From Adineta vaga (taxonomy: Eukaryota; Rotifera): a stretch of DNA of 64,000 nt. Numbering within the stretch: the stretch's first letter is position 1; each line of letters opens with the position of its first letter. Below are positions 49,311 through 61,889 of the stretch, piece by piece. A program made the position numbers and the translations under genes. The notes beneath the pieces were generated by a model that saw only the letters and a program-made list of their open reading frames with translations, was not told where the DNA came from and made no database searches. The stretch lies in NCBI GenBank assembly GCA_021613535.1, contig CP075492.1, positions 19,034,001-19,098,000 on the forward strand, read 5' to 3'.

Positions 49311-52300
49311 ATGTCCAACTTTTGTCGTCAGATGTCTTTTTTTAAAAACTATCTTTACAATCTCAATCTTTTCGAATCATCATCTGATACGAACGATAGA
49401 CAAGATGAACAACAGCAGCAACAACAACAACGACGTCGCTTCAATACCACTGCTACTCGCGTTTATATAGTTGTTCTTACATTTCTTCTTATTTACCTCG
49501 GTTTTTTCATATGGTCAGATTTGGAAATAATCAATGTTATACAACATTATCCAAATGAACAACAAGTAGATGATCTCCCGAATGATGCAGTTTGTCCCTG
49601 TTCTCGTATTTCACTATCGTATGGTGAGTTTATCTCACTGGAACCAATTTTACATCAAGTATGTTCGAGTCATTTTGTGTCTGATCGTTGGATTGAAGCT
49701 ATCTTCTCCGGCTCGAATTTCACATATTTTAATTTGAAAGATTTTCGCAATTTTGGAAGCGCACAATTTCAAGCATTAGCCGGTTTATGTAATCTCTCAT
49801 ATTCTAATCTAAAACAAAGTATTGATTCATTTAAACAAAGCACGTTTATCAATTCAAAAATGTTACCAGAGACAACTTTTCAAAAAGAAATTCAATCAGC
49901 GATAGATCGATTTCAACAGATCGTACCTCGAGCATTTGGAACTCAATTGGAACTGATACGTCAAGTAACAACTAGCAATCGACTTGTATCTGGTCTTCAA
50001 ACTAACTATATTATAACGTACTTTTCCACTTTTAATCAGATAACTGCCGCTACGTACGATAATTCCGATAAAACATCTTGTAATTGTCTTTTAAATGATC
50101 AATGTGCTTCAGATGCCGTCTTTAACAGCATATTTGGAGCCCCAACACGGTATCATTCTAGTAGCATCAAACCACTACTTGGAATATCGTCAGGTTGTCT
50201 GCCGGTGAATTCAATTCTTTCATCAACACTGGCATGCTTCTACGATCAGATGTGTGTGGATAATCTTATCTCATTTTTTCCTACTAATGAACGATTTTCA
50301 GCCATGACAGACGACAAGAAAAGTCGCTTTGGTCCATATGCAACCGTACAATCAATCGTCGATAAACTGATGGTAGAAGATTGGATTATTGATATATCTT
50401 ATCAAAAATATTCTGAGAGTTGTGCACCTCTTTCATGCACTTATTCACATGAGAAGCGACATAGTGTAGCACATGTACTGATACAACTCATTGGTTTACT
50501 CAGTGGCTTGATACTAGTACTCAGACTAGTGATTCCTGGTATTGTTCGATTTATAATTGATAAATTAAATAATATACAATATCCAAAAGTTCCCTGTAAG
50601 TAACTTTTTTAATCCATGATAACTATGTTCTTTCATGTTCACTTGTATGATTTCAATTACTAGTCCGTATCCGTCTGCGCCAGATCAAAGCAAATGGGAA
50701 AAAACTTATCATTGAACTGAATACATTTGAGCATTTTCCTTGCAATGATCGACAAATTCGATATCAACGTTATGCTACCCGATTGCGTATATTCTTGATC
50801 GTTATTTCGATAACAATCATAGCTGGATACAATCTGATGATCAAATCAGTTCATCATCGTATTGTTACTAATTCAACCGAATTAGAATATCTTAATCTTG
50901 AAAAAACCTATACAACTGGTCTCAACTGTTCATGTACTTCTATATCTATACCATACGTCTCCTTTATGACTATCCAACCTCACGAACATCAGATATGTTC
51001 AAGTTATTTAATTACTCCACAATGGATTGATTACAGTAATTCTGAGAGCGGTATTGATGTGTACATTCTTGACTATCGATATCAGGCGAGTAATCAATTT
51101 CAGACATTAGCAATGCTTTGTGAACAGGCTCGAACTACAATCAATGATTCACTTAATGCCTTTCTTCAATCACAAGTTGTTAATTCACAAATAATTCGTC
51201 GAGAAATATTTCAAACGAAAATGATCCAACTCATCAAAAGTTGGAAAGCGGCCACTATTAGTCAGTTTAGACAAAGAATAGAACTTATACGAATCACCAC
51301 GTATGCAAATCAATTGATGAATCGTATGAATATTTACTTTCAATCCAATTATTCTGGAGGAAAAATAATTACCGAACCTAGACTTTATGGCGACTGTAAT
51401 TGTGCTTTCAATCGAACATGTCATGAGTCCATGAAAATACATGATGCTAGCGCAATCGATTATACGACGGTACTCTTTACGGTTCCTAATTTTTTTGTAG
51501 GCTGTTATCCCATCGAAGCATTATTCTTATCAACATTGGAATGTTTCTATAATCAATCGTGTATGAAAAGTCTTCATTCAAATTTTCATTCATCTCTCGA
51601 TGAATCATGGAGTTTTCCAGCACTCAATTCAAATTTGAGTTCATCTAACGAAATAATTGAAACAATGGTTAATCAACTGATGGTTGTTGAGTGGTTAGAG
51701 AATGTCAATTTTAGTTCTTATTATAGAAAATGTGCTCCACGTTCATGCATCATTGAATATAACGCTCGTTATAGCCCTATGAAGATTATTAACATTGTTA
51801 TTGGTATTCTTGGTGGATTATCCCTTGGTTTACAGATGCTCATTTGGCTTGCACTTCGAATTTTCGAAAAATCGATCGAAGGATTCTCTTTCCGAGCGTC
51901 TTTACAATCCTTGAAAGAGCTTTTTGACTTCAACGATGAAGACAAGTTAACGCATCGATTACAGATCATTTTAGTTATAATGATGCTTTATGCTTTTTAT
52001 GTGCATCATGCGTTTCGTTCTGAATTAATCACAAAAGAAATAAAGAAACCATCACGAGCCGTCTATGAAGATTTGATTAGACAGTATCCTGATTCTCTGC
52101 ATTGTTCTTGCTCAGAAATAACCATTCAATATCGTTCTTTTCTTAACGTAACTGCTAGTTTCCATCCAATATGCTCAAGAGATTTCGTTTCAGAAGCATG
52201 GAATATAGTTCACAGTAATCCGCTTGTTTTTCTTCTCGGTATTAAAAGAAATTATGCATATGCAGGCATAGCACAATTACAAGCGATGATGTCACTTTGT

Positions 52301-53026
52301 AAACTGTCTCAGGACACAATACACGATTCACTTGATCAATTATTAACAAGTTATTTAGTCAATAACCAATTACTATCATCGTCTTTATTAAGGGAACATA
52401 TCCAAAGAATTATCGATGATTTCAAAATACAAGTACCGAAAACAGTAATGAATATGTTTGCATTGATTCGCATGACAACAATAGCAAACAAATTGATGAC
52501 TACATATAGTACCAATTGGATATTTGCTTTTCCACCAATTAGAATTTCAGGCTATACTCTACACACTGTTCCAGTCGTTGAGTCCGGTTGCAATTGTGGT
52601 TTGACTTCGAAATGTATGATGAATTATTTTGGATTACAGATTGGTTGTTATGTAATCGAAACTATCTCGCAATCATTACTTGAATGTCTCTATGATACAC
52701 ATTGCATCGATAAAACAAATACTAGTCGACCACTGAATAACTCTGCTGATCCAAGTCGCTTTCCTATTAATTCGACCTTTGGATCACTTCTCAACGAATT
52801 AATGTTGGAAAAACTTTCTGATAATCACTCATATGATGATTATTTTCGCCATTGTGCACCTTCGTTTTGTGTTTGGTCTCATTTTAACCAAAGGGATCTA
52901 ACCAAAGGAATTACAACATTAATTTCTCTCTATGGTGGTGTAGTAATCATTGGTAAATTAGTTGCAATAATCATCGTCAAACTATTACCACGCCAATCAG
53001 TCCAAGTTACACCGACTACAAACTAA
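49311..53026 (+). CDS. Three-unit two-TM Cys-rich membrane protein (locus 2)
   Basis: Exons 49311-50595 and 50664-53026 join in phase 1 to 1215 aa. Exon 1 is unit 1; exon 2 is units 2 and 3 fused without an intron. Each unit repeats the plan of locus 1: cytoplasmic lead, TM1 (RVYIVVLTFLLIYLGFFIW; RIFLIVISITIIAGYNLMI; LQIILVIMMLYAFYVHHAF), an outer domain with CPCSRISLSYGEF or equivalent, HQVCSSHFVSDRW, a middle CxC, a GC..SxxSSTLACFYDQMC block and a CAPxSC pair, then TM2 with IGLLSGLILVLR, IGILGGLSLGLQ or SLYGGVVIIGK. A Gln run (about residues 43-49) precedes TM1 of unit 1. Family unknown to me; likely a surface receptor or channel. No lesions seen. A telomere-motif hairpin starts 9 bp after the stop. 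Confidence 0.85.
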
Positions 53027-53034
53027 TCTATCAG

Positions 53035-53088
53035 TGAGGGTGTGGGTGAGATTGTGGCTATGCTGTTAACCCACATCCAAACCCGTGT
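53035..53088. repeat. Telomere-motif hairpin
   Basis: GTGAGGGTGTGGGTGAGATT is followed by TTAACCCACATCCAAACCCG. It begins 9 bp after the stop codon of the three-unit gene, so it would be transcribed in the 3' UTR. Confidence 0.75.
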
Positions 53089-54711
53089 TTAGTGAAGCAT
53101 GGACTTCGTAGCATCTATGTCGTCATCGAATTATTTGTTTTTGAGACTCGTCAGTTTAATAACTGTTTTAAGCTTCTATTTAAAATAAACTTTCGATTTT
53201 TGAGACCTAAACATCACGTCATTAGTCTTTTCATATACATTAATCCTGGATAAACAAAGTCAAATTTTGCCTGTTTTTCAAAATAAAAAAACAAAAGACC
53301 AATGATAGTTGTGATGGAAATTCTCCTTCTATTAGTACCTACTCGTCTTAAAATGTGAGCCTACTCTAGACTGAAATCGCTCCGCCGCACTTGCCCATCC
53401 ACACCCTTAAACTCCATACCACATACATCACCCATCGCAAAGTTAAAATACACTGTTATTAAATTTTGATAATGATTTTATGACACGCCGCAGGACTCTA
53501 CACGATTGAAATTCACTCTTTCTCTCTTGTCTAAACCACAGAAGAAAAAGATTTCAATTAATATCGACTATTGTTTCTTTTCCATAAGATTATATTTTTA
53601 CCGAATAGATTTACTGTTTTTTAATTCATAAAGCATTGATTATTATTCTACATTTTTATTTCTAAGTCAAATAAATATAGATGTGATAAAATTCACTATA
53701 ACAGCAACCATTTAGAAAATGTGTAAGTGCAGCTGAAAAAAAATGATTTTCAACGATTTTTGTTTTGTAAAAAATTGCTTTTTATATATGTAACAATATT
53801 TTATTTCCGTGAATTAACTAAAAAACGTTCACATCTATACCGAATTTTGATATAATTATACGATTCAATGACATCTGTCATCATTTGGTTTAAAACAGAT
53901 GCTCAGAAAAGGGAAAGTAATGCTTCCCCTTTTTCATATTTTTTTAATGATTTTAATGTTGGTGGAGTGGTGTCACATATTCAGTAGATCCGAAATGTTG
54001 GAGATGCCTCCAGAGATGCAAGTGATGCATATCTCGCATCTCCATCTCTCGTTTGCAAAAGATGAATAATTCTATCATCATTTTCGATTAGAACTCACCG
54101 AAAATATCGATTTCAATAAAAGCAACACACAGTTATTCATTGTCAATCACAGACTACACGGACACCCTCACTGTCAGTCTCTCAGATCAAAATGAATGAA
54201 ATTGATTTTTCATCTTTTGAACAAAGAAGATCATCAATCTCTCGAAGGAAAAAAACTATTAGTTCATACTTTTTTATTATGAATTTCTTTATCTACGGAG
54301 AAATATAATGACTGAAAATTTTGCAGAAAAGCTAATAAAAAGCAGATGTTCGTTGATATATTATGTTGAAGAATATCTAAATATTTTTCTTTTATAAGTA
54401 CCAGTTACTTTAGTATTTGCCAAAAGAATTGATCAGGCAAGTGCCAATTTGACGAACTTCTCATAATGTCAACATAGAAAACTGTCATTTATAAAATGAG
54501 AAAAACAAGCTGAGTTTGCCCACTTTTTATTCTCATACAATTCAAAGTCTTTCGATGAGGATTTCTTTCTTTGATTTAATTTACTTTAACTGTTTTAGAC
54601 TATTCTTGAACAATGAGTCTCAATAGAATCGTTGTATGTAATGCAAATTATAAAGAAAGAACAGTATCACATGAATGAATGTTTCTTTTTATTATTATTT
54701 AGTCTCAATCG
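53089..54711. other. Intergenic region
   Basis: AT-rich, no supported gene. A C-rich patch (CCATCCACACCC) lies near 53400 and a small GGAGATGC/GCATCTCC palindrome at 53998-54043. Confidence 0.45.
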
Positions 54712-56210
54712 ATGAATCCCTCTGTGACAGAGACACCAGTTACTCAAAGAAAAACATAGTATGTCTATTGCTATACAAAGCTAATTGAGAAAACAACCAT
54801 CTACTATTTTAGATGTGGATGCTTTGGAATAAAAAAATTCCTACGAACTATATTAATCGGTGCGATCTTTATTTCGATCATCTGTATACCAATAGTTATT
54901 TCGTCAATGAAAGATGATCATAGTATAAAATCATCAATATTACGAACAACTTCAACATCTACAACAACATCAGCAGCAATCATTACCACAGAAAAGGCAC
55001 ATGTAACAACAATAACAAGCGCAGGTAGAGTATGCATCGACTTCTGAGAAAGACAGAAAAATATTTTCGATCCAAGGGAAGTTTACGGTTCTTTACATAG
55101 TTCAACGAAAGTGTTTTCATAATTGATATACAAAATCATCTTTCCTTAACTTAGCAATTCAGAGCTTTTACAATTGGATGACCGATCATTACTAGAAATA
55201 AAATATGTTTTACAGTGCCATTTATTTCTGTTAGCATGGAAAGTTACAGGTAGCATGAGCGTTGCACGACAAGATCACATATCAACTACGTTGATAAATG
55301 GCAAAGTGTTAGTGGCTGGTGGATATAATGGTGCTGCTTTAGATAGTACCGAATTGTATGATGCATCCAGTGGTACCTGGACACGGACAACTGCTATGAA
55401 TACTGCACGAACATTCCACTCAGCAACTTTACTAGAAAATGGAAATGTGTTGGTCGTTGGTGGAAAGACAAGCACTCAGTTTCTCAGTACATGTGAATTG
55501 TATAATATATCATCAGACACTTGGACGTATACAGGAAACATGCCCAACACACGAGGTGCTCATATAGTAACTACCTTGATGGATGAGAGAATCTTAGTGG
55601 TGGTGATAGTGAGATCGGTTTTCTTGCCACTGCTGCATTGTATGATCCAACAACAGATATGTGGGTAATTACTAATCCTATGAATGTTATACGTGTTTCT
55701 CATGCAGCATCTTTGTTACAAAATGGATTAGTATTAGTGAGTGCTGGATATAATAAAATTTATCCGACTAGTTCTGAATTATTTAATCCATTGCCACAAA
55801 CTTGGACGTTTACGAGTAATGTGAATATTGCACGACAGCGTCATACATCATCAATATTACCAAATGGAAATGTACTCATAGCTGGTGGATACAATGGTTC
55901 TTCTTTGACTAGTGCTGAGGTGTATGATCAGTCAACAGAAATTTGGACACATACTGGCAGTCTGAATTATGCACGCGATGGTCACAGAGCTATAGTATTA
56001 GAAAATGGGTTCGTGCTGGTGACTGGCGGATCCAGCAGCACTAATATGGCTGAATTATATAATCCAGAAACGAGAAATTGGATTATTACAAGAAATATGA
56101 ATGCTACACGAGCTTTTCATGCAATATCTACACTAATCGATAGAAAAATATTAATTAACGGTGGTATCTGCAATCGTAACATTTACCTCAATAGTGCAGA
56201 ACTATACTAA
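54712..56210 (+). pseudogene. Anchored kelch-repeat protein with lesions
   Basis: Same layout as the NHL and FG-GAP genes. The anchor exon (FLRTILIGAIFISIICIPIV) runs into a Ser/Thr stalk (STSTTTSAAIITTEKAHVTT) ending in phase 1 at about 55024. The propeller exon is 55235-56210, with six to seven kelch motifs (VLVAGGYNGAALDSTELYD, VLVVGGKTSTQFLSTCELY, VLIAGGYNGSSLTSAEVYDQ) and the terminal NSAELY. Lesions: a one-base frame change at about 55594-55602 inside a kelch motif, and the only visible start (ATG 54712) meets a stop formed across the first splice junction (TA joined to A). An undetected start or base-call errors could rescue it. Kelch propellers bind protein partners. Confidence 0.7.
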
Positions 56211-57361
56211 ATATTTTCGAACGAATAAAATTTTTCTTTATTGACTACAACAAAATTTATTATGACAATAAAAATCGTCTACTTATTTCTGCTTGAATAA
56301 AACCACCAATCTTAATATCTTGTATAGGACTATACATAGTTCAGTTCTAGTTCGGAACCGTTCACTTTTTTGACAAGTTCAACTCATATGAACTGGACTC
56401 TATCAATAAGTTCTTTTGAACGAGCTGACCTCTATAATCGATTCTTTTCGACGAACAGTGAAATATATATTCGTGTCCCAATATGCACGGTTACCCTTGG
56501 GTCTTCAAGTGCTATCTATCTAAATATCTATATCTATATTCTATATATAAAGAATAAAGTTTGTCTGTCTGTCTGTCCACTATGCATTTAGTCCCAGTGA
56601 TAGCTAGGGTGATCATACTTCCCACGATGGTTCCTTGGATCCAGAGGAAGGTCGACATCGGGTTAGAATCACTGAAAATGGTTGAGAGAGGGAGTGTATT
56701 CCTGAATGAAATTTCACCCAGATACTCCTTTCTAAGCCTTCCCCTCTTTCTACTAGTGCCGTTAACGGTCTGTCAACCTTCAATTGGAATTACGGGACTA
56801 TCATGAGAAGTTTGTTGGCGTTAGCTATCTCAAGAACCAAATTGAGAGTATGAGTGAGAGTGGATGAAATCTCACCCGGACAACCATCGTGAGGGTGCCG
56901 ATGAATGTGAATGAATCACCAGTTGGCCTAGATCTTATCCAACTGATTCAGAAAAATTCAGATGAATATAGAGGTTTAAGTAGTTGGATAATACAAAATT
57001 ATTGTTAGGTAAAATCTGTTGTGAAGAAATGGCACAAATTTGTTTAAATCTCAAACGCCCTCCTCAAGTCCTAATGGACTCGAGTGGATAAAGAAACATC
57101 TAGACGTTTTTCTGCTTCGGTCTTCGAATTCACAGTTATAAAATGAAATTACTTGATAACAAAAGCGTAGCATGTTGTCTCTTATGACACATGAGTCGAA
57201 AATATAAAGATTAAACACCGCGTACAAATGTCATTTAGCTAAAATTGGCTAAAATGTAGGCATTTGAGGGTTAAGAGAAATATGAACGATAACAGAAGAT
57301 AGATGCAATACCAGTTTTTAACGAAGAAAGTCGTACAATGAAACTGATATTTCTATACAAT

Positions 57362-57412
57362 CTTGAGGATGCGTGTGGGTAAATAGAAAATACCCAAACC
57401 CACACCCTCGAG
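57362..57412. repeat. Telomere-motif hairpin
   Basis: CTTGAGGATGCGTGTGGGTA is followed by TACCCAAACCCACACCCTCG ending in AGA, with a short AT spacer. Outer ends match the family consensus. Confidence 0.85.
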
Positions 57413-57897
57413 ATGGTTTCATGTGAGAAAATTTCGGTCTTACAGTACATGAATAAGCAAGTTTATCAGCAGTCTTGCTAGTGCACTTGGTGAGGCTGAA
57501 GAGATGACGACCTGCTGTGCTGTCAACCTGCCTTTAAGATCACAGAAATGGATTGCACAAATGACTTTTTACCGGAATATGGTAAAACTTTTCTCACTGC
57601 ATTGTATAGTACATTCTGTTTTGTAAACGTGTGTATAAAGAAAGCAAAAACTGCGTTATAGAATTACAACGAGTATGGATGATGATGGCGCGAATCGTGT
57701 AAGAAATTTATCATTATTATCAGACTATGTGGACTATCATCCGACAGCATAGAACAGTGGAGCCATTTTTTGCTTTCCAGACTATTTAGAAAGAATTTTT
57801 TCAAAAATTTTCACACAATCCAAATATCACTGTCAATAGTTCTGATATGAACTAAGCAAATTTTGGTATTTGGAATAAGAGTAGATTCGGTATAAAC

Positions 57898-58040
57898 TCA
57901 TTCTGCCAATTTCCCTTTCTGCCACTGTCGTTCTGCCAGTTCAAAAAATTGGCAGAGTCTCGTAAAAATTCTGCCAATTGGTAGAAGTTCATTTATAATT
58001 GACAGTGTGTGCCGTGATTTTCTGCCAATTAGTAGAAGTG
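57898..58040. repeat. TTCTGCCAATT repeat cluster
   Basis: TTCTGCCAATT occurs at about 57901, 57968 and 58020, a variant TTCTGCCAGTT at about 57930 and the inverse AATTGGCAGA at about 57947. Short mixed direct and inverted repeat, possibly a transposon end. Confidence 0.6.
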
Positions 58041-58268
58041 ACTATGAAACTATACACTTTAATTAGTAAATTAACTAAAATAATTTATCGACTAGATTGA
58101 AAGATATATTTTTATTTTCTTACGGCTTTTAAATTGCCGATTTCTTCGAAAGTAAAATCCATTCAAATTACAAATTTAGAAAAATTGTCTACTATAAACA
58201 TACATGGCTTTTTTAACAAGAAAAATCCGTTTGAAAAGAGTCTTGATTGTTGTTGTTGTTCTTGCTGT

Positions 58269-60677
58269 TTATCTTTCAGCTGCAAGTTTCTTCTTCTTTG
58301 GTGGTGGTGTTGTTTGACATACTGCACTTGCTGTTGATGAAACTGTTGTGTTAGCGTTAGCACTACCAATATCAGCATTACCAATAAAAAATGTGCATGC
58401 CTTCAAATATTTTTCAATATTTAATTTTCCACTAATATATTTCTTATTCAAATTTGATATCGATTGACTTATGATATCGTTTTCTGGAGCACATGCACTG
58501 TCACTTGTTCGAATTTTACCAACGACAAGTTTTTGTACGCGTTGTTCAATTATTTGTTCTTCAATCAATAGACGATACAGAAACAACCATACACTAGGAC
58601 GATCACCAAATCGATTTCCAATACGATTATTATATCCTAGAATGGAAAGAAGAAAGAAATGTAAGCTAACATACGAGATGGTATTGACTTGATTTAGAAA
58701 ATCACTCTCATCTACGAGACAAAATAAATTACCTTCAAGCCAGTTGTTGCTTCTTGGAATTGAATTTCCCACATGCCAATATTGCCTTGGAACGGATACA
58801 AGCCATTGAGATTCGAAATAATGTAGAAAGTTGCGACATTGATCTGAATCAGTTGGAATATGTTTTTGTAAATGTTCAATTGCACATGGAAAAATACCAT
58901 TATCCACAAGTGGTAAAGCCATAAATGATCTGAGCCACGTTCTAATCGCTACATCATCTCGATAACTAGATATTAAACCAAGTTGTCCAATATTTTTATA
59001 TAAACATTTACAAAAGTGGAACCAACAGTCGGTATTTTCGACTCCTACAAACTATAAAAAAGACAAGACGATGACAGAATACTTTGATTATTATAAGAAA
59101 TTGAAAGGATCAAACTCAAGAAACGTTGTATATACACTTACACGTTGTTTAATTGAATTACGTTGAGCTGTTTCGAAATCAAGAATGAATCGTTTCACTT
59201 TCATTAGTGATTGATTCTTCAATGACCATTTAATTATTACAGACCAAATTTTGTCATAATTTTGTTGTTTTTTGTTACTAGTTAATGCCCAAGCCAATGG
59301 AACACCTATTCAACAAAAAAAGGAAACATCAAACTCGATAATTCTAAGTTGACTTAGAGCTTTTCACTTCCTCACCTTCATCACCGATAACCCCCATAAT
59401 AATAACCATTTGTTCAAAGCCAATTGGTGCACTCTCAAATGTTCCATCAACTAGAATTAATTGTGTTTCGCATAAGTGTTGCAATAACTCATTTGTTGAA
59501 AATAATAACAATCTTCCATCGTACTTTTCCTTATAACCATCATAGATAATAATTGATTCACTTTTTGTTTGAGAAAATTGTCTTGATATTTCAAATGTTT
59601 GATCATTTGGTAAAGGTGGAAACATGTTTGCACGATGTCGATAAACAGTTCGAGCTTTGAAAGAAAAATTTACAAGTGCATTTAGGAATAGTTTCATCAA
59701 AGTTTAGCTTGAGAATATCTATCCCTAACTTGAGCTGTAGGAAAAACTTACCAACTGTTTCTGGAAGAGGAAAATTGACCATATCTTCATTATCCAGACC
59801 CAGATTGGCAATTCCCTGATCGACTGCAGCAGAAACATCAATCGAAAGATCTTCGACTTTTCGTTTCAAATCATTAATCAAACGATGCTTCTTCACCAAG
59901 AGCAAATCTATTGGATGGTTATGATCGATACGATTATTACCAAGATAATTACCATTTGTTGAATCCGTATAAATCACTGCGTGACACTTTTTGTCACAAC
60001 GTTGACATCTTCATAGTTTTTTATTCAGTTCTTCTGATTTGGATTGATAGACATAAATACTTTCTTCCATAAATAGCATATCTCCATCTAATTTCATTTT
60101 GTCCCAGGTGATACGACCAACAGCTATTGAATAAATTTCTTTATAATGTTTACCACCATCATCCTTCTCCTGCTTCTTGTTATCATCATCATTTGTTTCA
60201 TCGCGTAATTTACAGATGTTAGATATATCATTAAGCACATTTTATGTTACTGGACTGATGTTTGAGAATGATGTAGTCGATGATGTGACCACAGAACGTA
60301 AACGATCGGAAAGTGGTGAATGATGGGATTGTGAAGGAGAAGATGGTGTAACACCAGGCTCTTCAACACTTGATAAAAGTACTGATTGAGTTATACCTAT
60401 AAGTGAAAGACAACAGAAACGTATAAGGATAACTTACAGAGAAAGATCTTTGTCATAAGTTATTGCACTTACCTGAATTGAATACATTTGCTGCTGGAAT
60501 AAGTTTTTTCTTCTCCTCTGTTTCTTTTTTTCTGTTATTAATAACATTATTATTTGATTCACTCTCAATTTTAATGGGAATTGAGGATGCTTGATCCGAT
60601 TTATTGTTTAGAATAGCTTTTGCAGTAGAACGAGTAATTCGCTTTTCAGTAGAACATGATTTGGTTGATGACATCAT
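58269..60677 (-). mobile_element. MULE (Mutator-like) transposon gene, degenerate
   Basis: Start at about 60672 (MSSTKSCSTEKRITRSTAKA). A FLYWCH-like zinc finger lies at about 60090-59930 (RCQRCDKKCHAVIYT then RIDHNHP). The MULE transposase domain has LVDGTFESAPIGFEQMVIIM, GVPLAWALTSNKKQQNYDKI, FILDFETAQRNSIKQR and DCWFHFCKCLY. The Asp of DGTF and of DFE are the expected catalytic acids. A Lys-rich tail (PPPKKKKLAAER) closes it. Real introns are visible (for example ending before GVPLAW and before FVGVENTD). Lesions: TAA at 60242-60244, TGA at 60011-60013 and a frame change near 59700. Terminal inverted repeats were not found. A domesticated gene is unlikely given the stops. Confidence 0.8.
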
Positions 60678-61889
60678 AGACGAAAGTGCTTTTTACATGT
60701 ATATATTACTAAAATAACAGTGGTCGATGATGAAGAAATTTTGATCTACAAACAAAACCAAATTAATCAAACTGAGGAAAGAAAAAAGAGGAGGGACAGA
60801 TTCGTTGCACTTAAGAAAAATAAAACACATCTAATATCCTTCGAGGATGAAATTAGAAATAAAAATGATGTAGAAATGCGGTAAATACCCCAGTATTTAT
60901 ACATTGTAATAAGACAGACTATACATGAATACAATTTAGTCTATAGTAAGTTGACTATTCAAAAAGAGAATATTCGTCCGTTAATTTAACAAAATAAATC
61001 AGTTGGACTGATAGGAACATCGAAAATGGAAAAGAGAAGAAGAAATAAGCAAGGATAAAATAGAGCGATTGGATGACTATCGCCATTTGAAAAGACAAAT
61101 TCACCTTATTCAAATCAATCAAGTTTCTTTTTTCGTATTTACCTATCGTATCTAAGCGACACCTTTTATATATAGATATAACGTTAAGTAGAGAAATCCG
61201 TAAGTTCCCATGGACGATTTATTGCAGATTGGCAGAGTGACATAGATCCGCAGATTCCATACAGACATATTCTATGCAGGGTAAGATACATGTGTCTTAT
61301 TTAAATAATATTTTATTCGAAATAAAGAGTAAAAAACAGATGAAAGAAAATAAAAGAGAACAACCAGTACGGAAAACTACGTTAAAATAAAGTTGAAAAG
61401 TTTCAGGTGTCTTTGAATTCTAGATCTTGCTTGTACGTTTCAAAACCTAAAGCATAATAAATTAAAAGATGAAGGCTACTTTTCTTCTGATTAGATCTTT
61501 CGAAAAGCTGCGCAGCTAAGGATTATGATTATGAACTTGAGGCTGGATGTGGGTGTCTTTTTCTTACTCACACCCTCCAATTCTTCAGAGAAGTTTTGCA
61601 AAAAGCAAAAACAGGAAGATTAAAACGAGCTCTCTGAGAATCTTCTACTGAACTTATTCTATAATTCAACATCTGCCCAAACGTACTCAACTAGTACCAT
61701 CACTTTAAAAAAGCTGTTGGCGTAAACGCTATTATCTCGAATAATTAAGTGGCCAGATTCCCTGCATATCGTGCCGATTTGGTGGGATATTCTAATCATA
61801 ATCTATTTCCGTCAAGAACTTCATCCTATGACATTTTGGTTGGACATCGATGCAAAGTGAAGTTCATTTTGTCAAAAGAACTCAATAAC
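60678..61889. other. Intergenic region
   Basis: AT-rich; hairpin at 61535-61580. No gene supported. Confidence 0.45.
61535..61580. repeat. Telomere-motif hairpin
   Basis: CTTGAGGCTGGATGTGGGTG is followed by TTACTCACACCCTCCAA. Pyrimidine spacer as in the members at 15239 and 31478. It lies about 310 bp beyond the stop of the mucin-like gene. Confidence 0.75.

Larger units (their letters stand above)
56211..58199. other. Intergenic region, repeat-rich
   Basis: Holds a GTCTGTCTGTCTGTCC microsatellite at about 56560, the hairpin at 57362-57412 and a TTCTGCCAATT cluster at 57898-58040. No gene supported. Confidence 0.5.
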
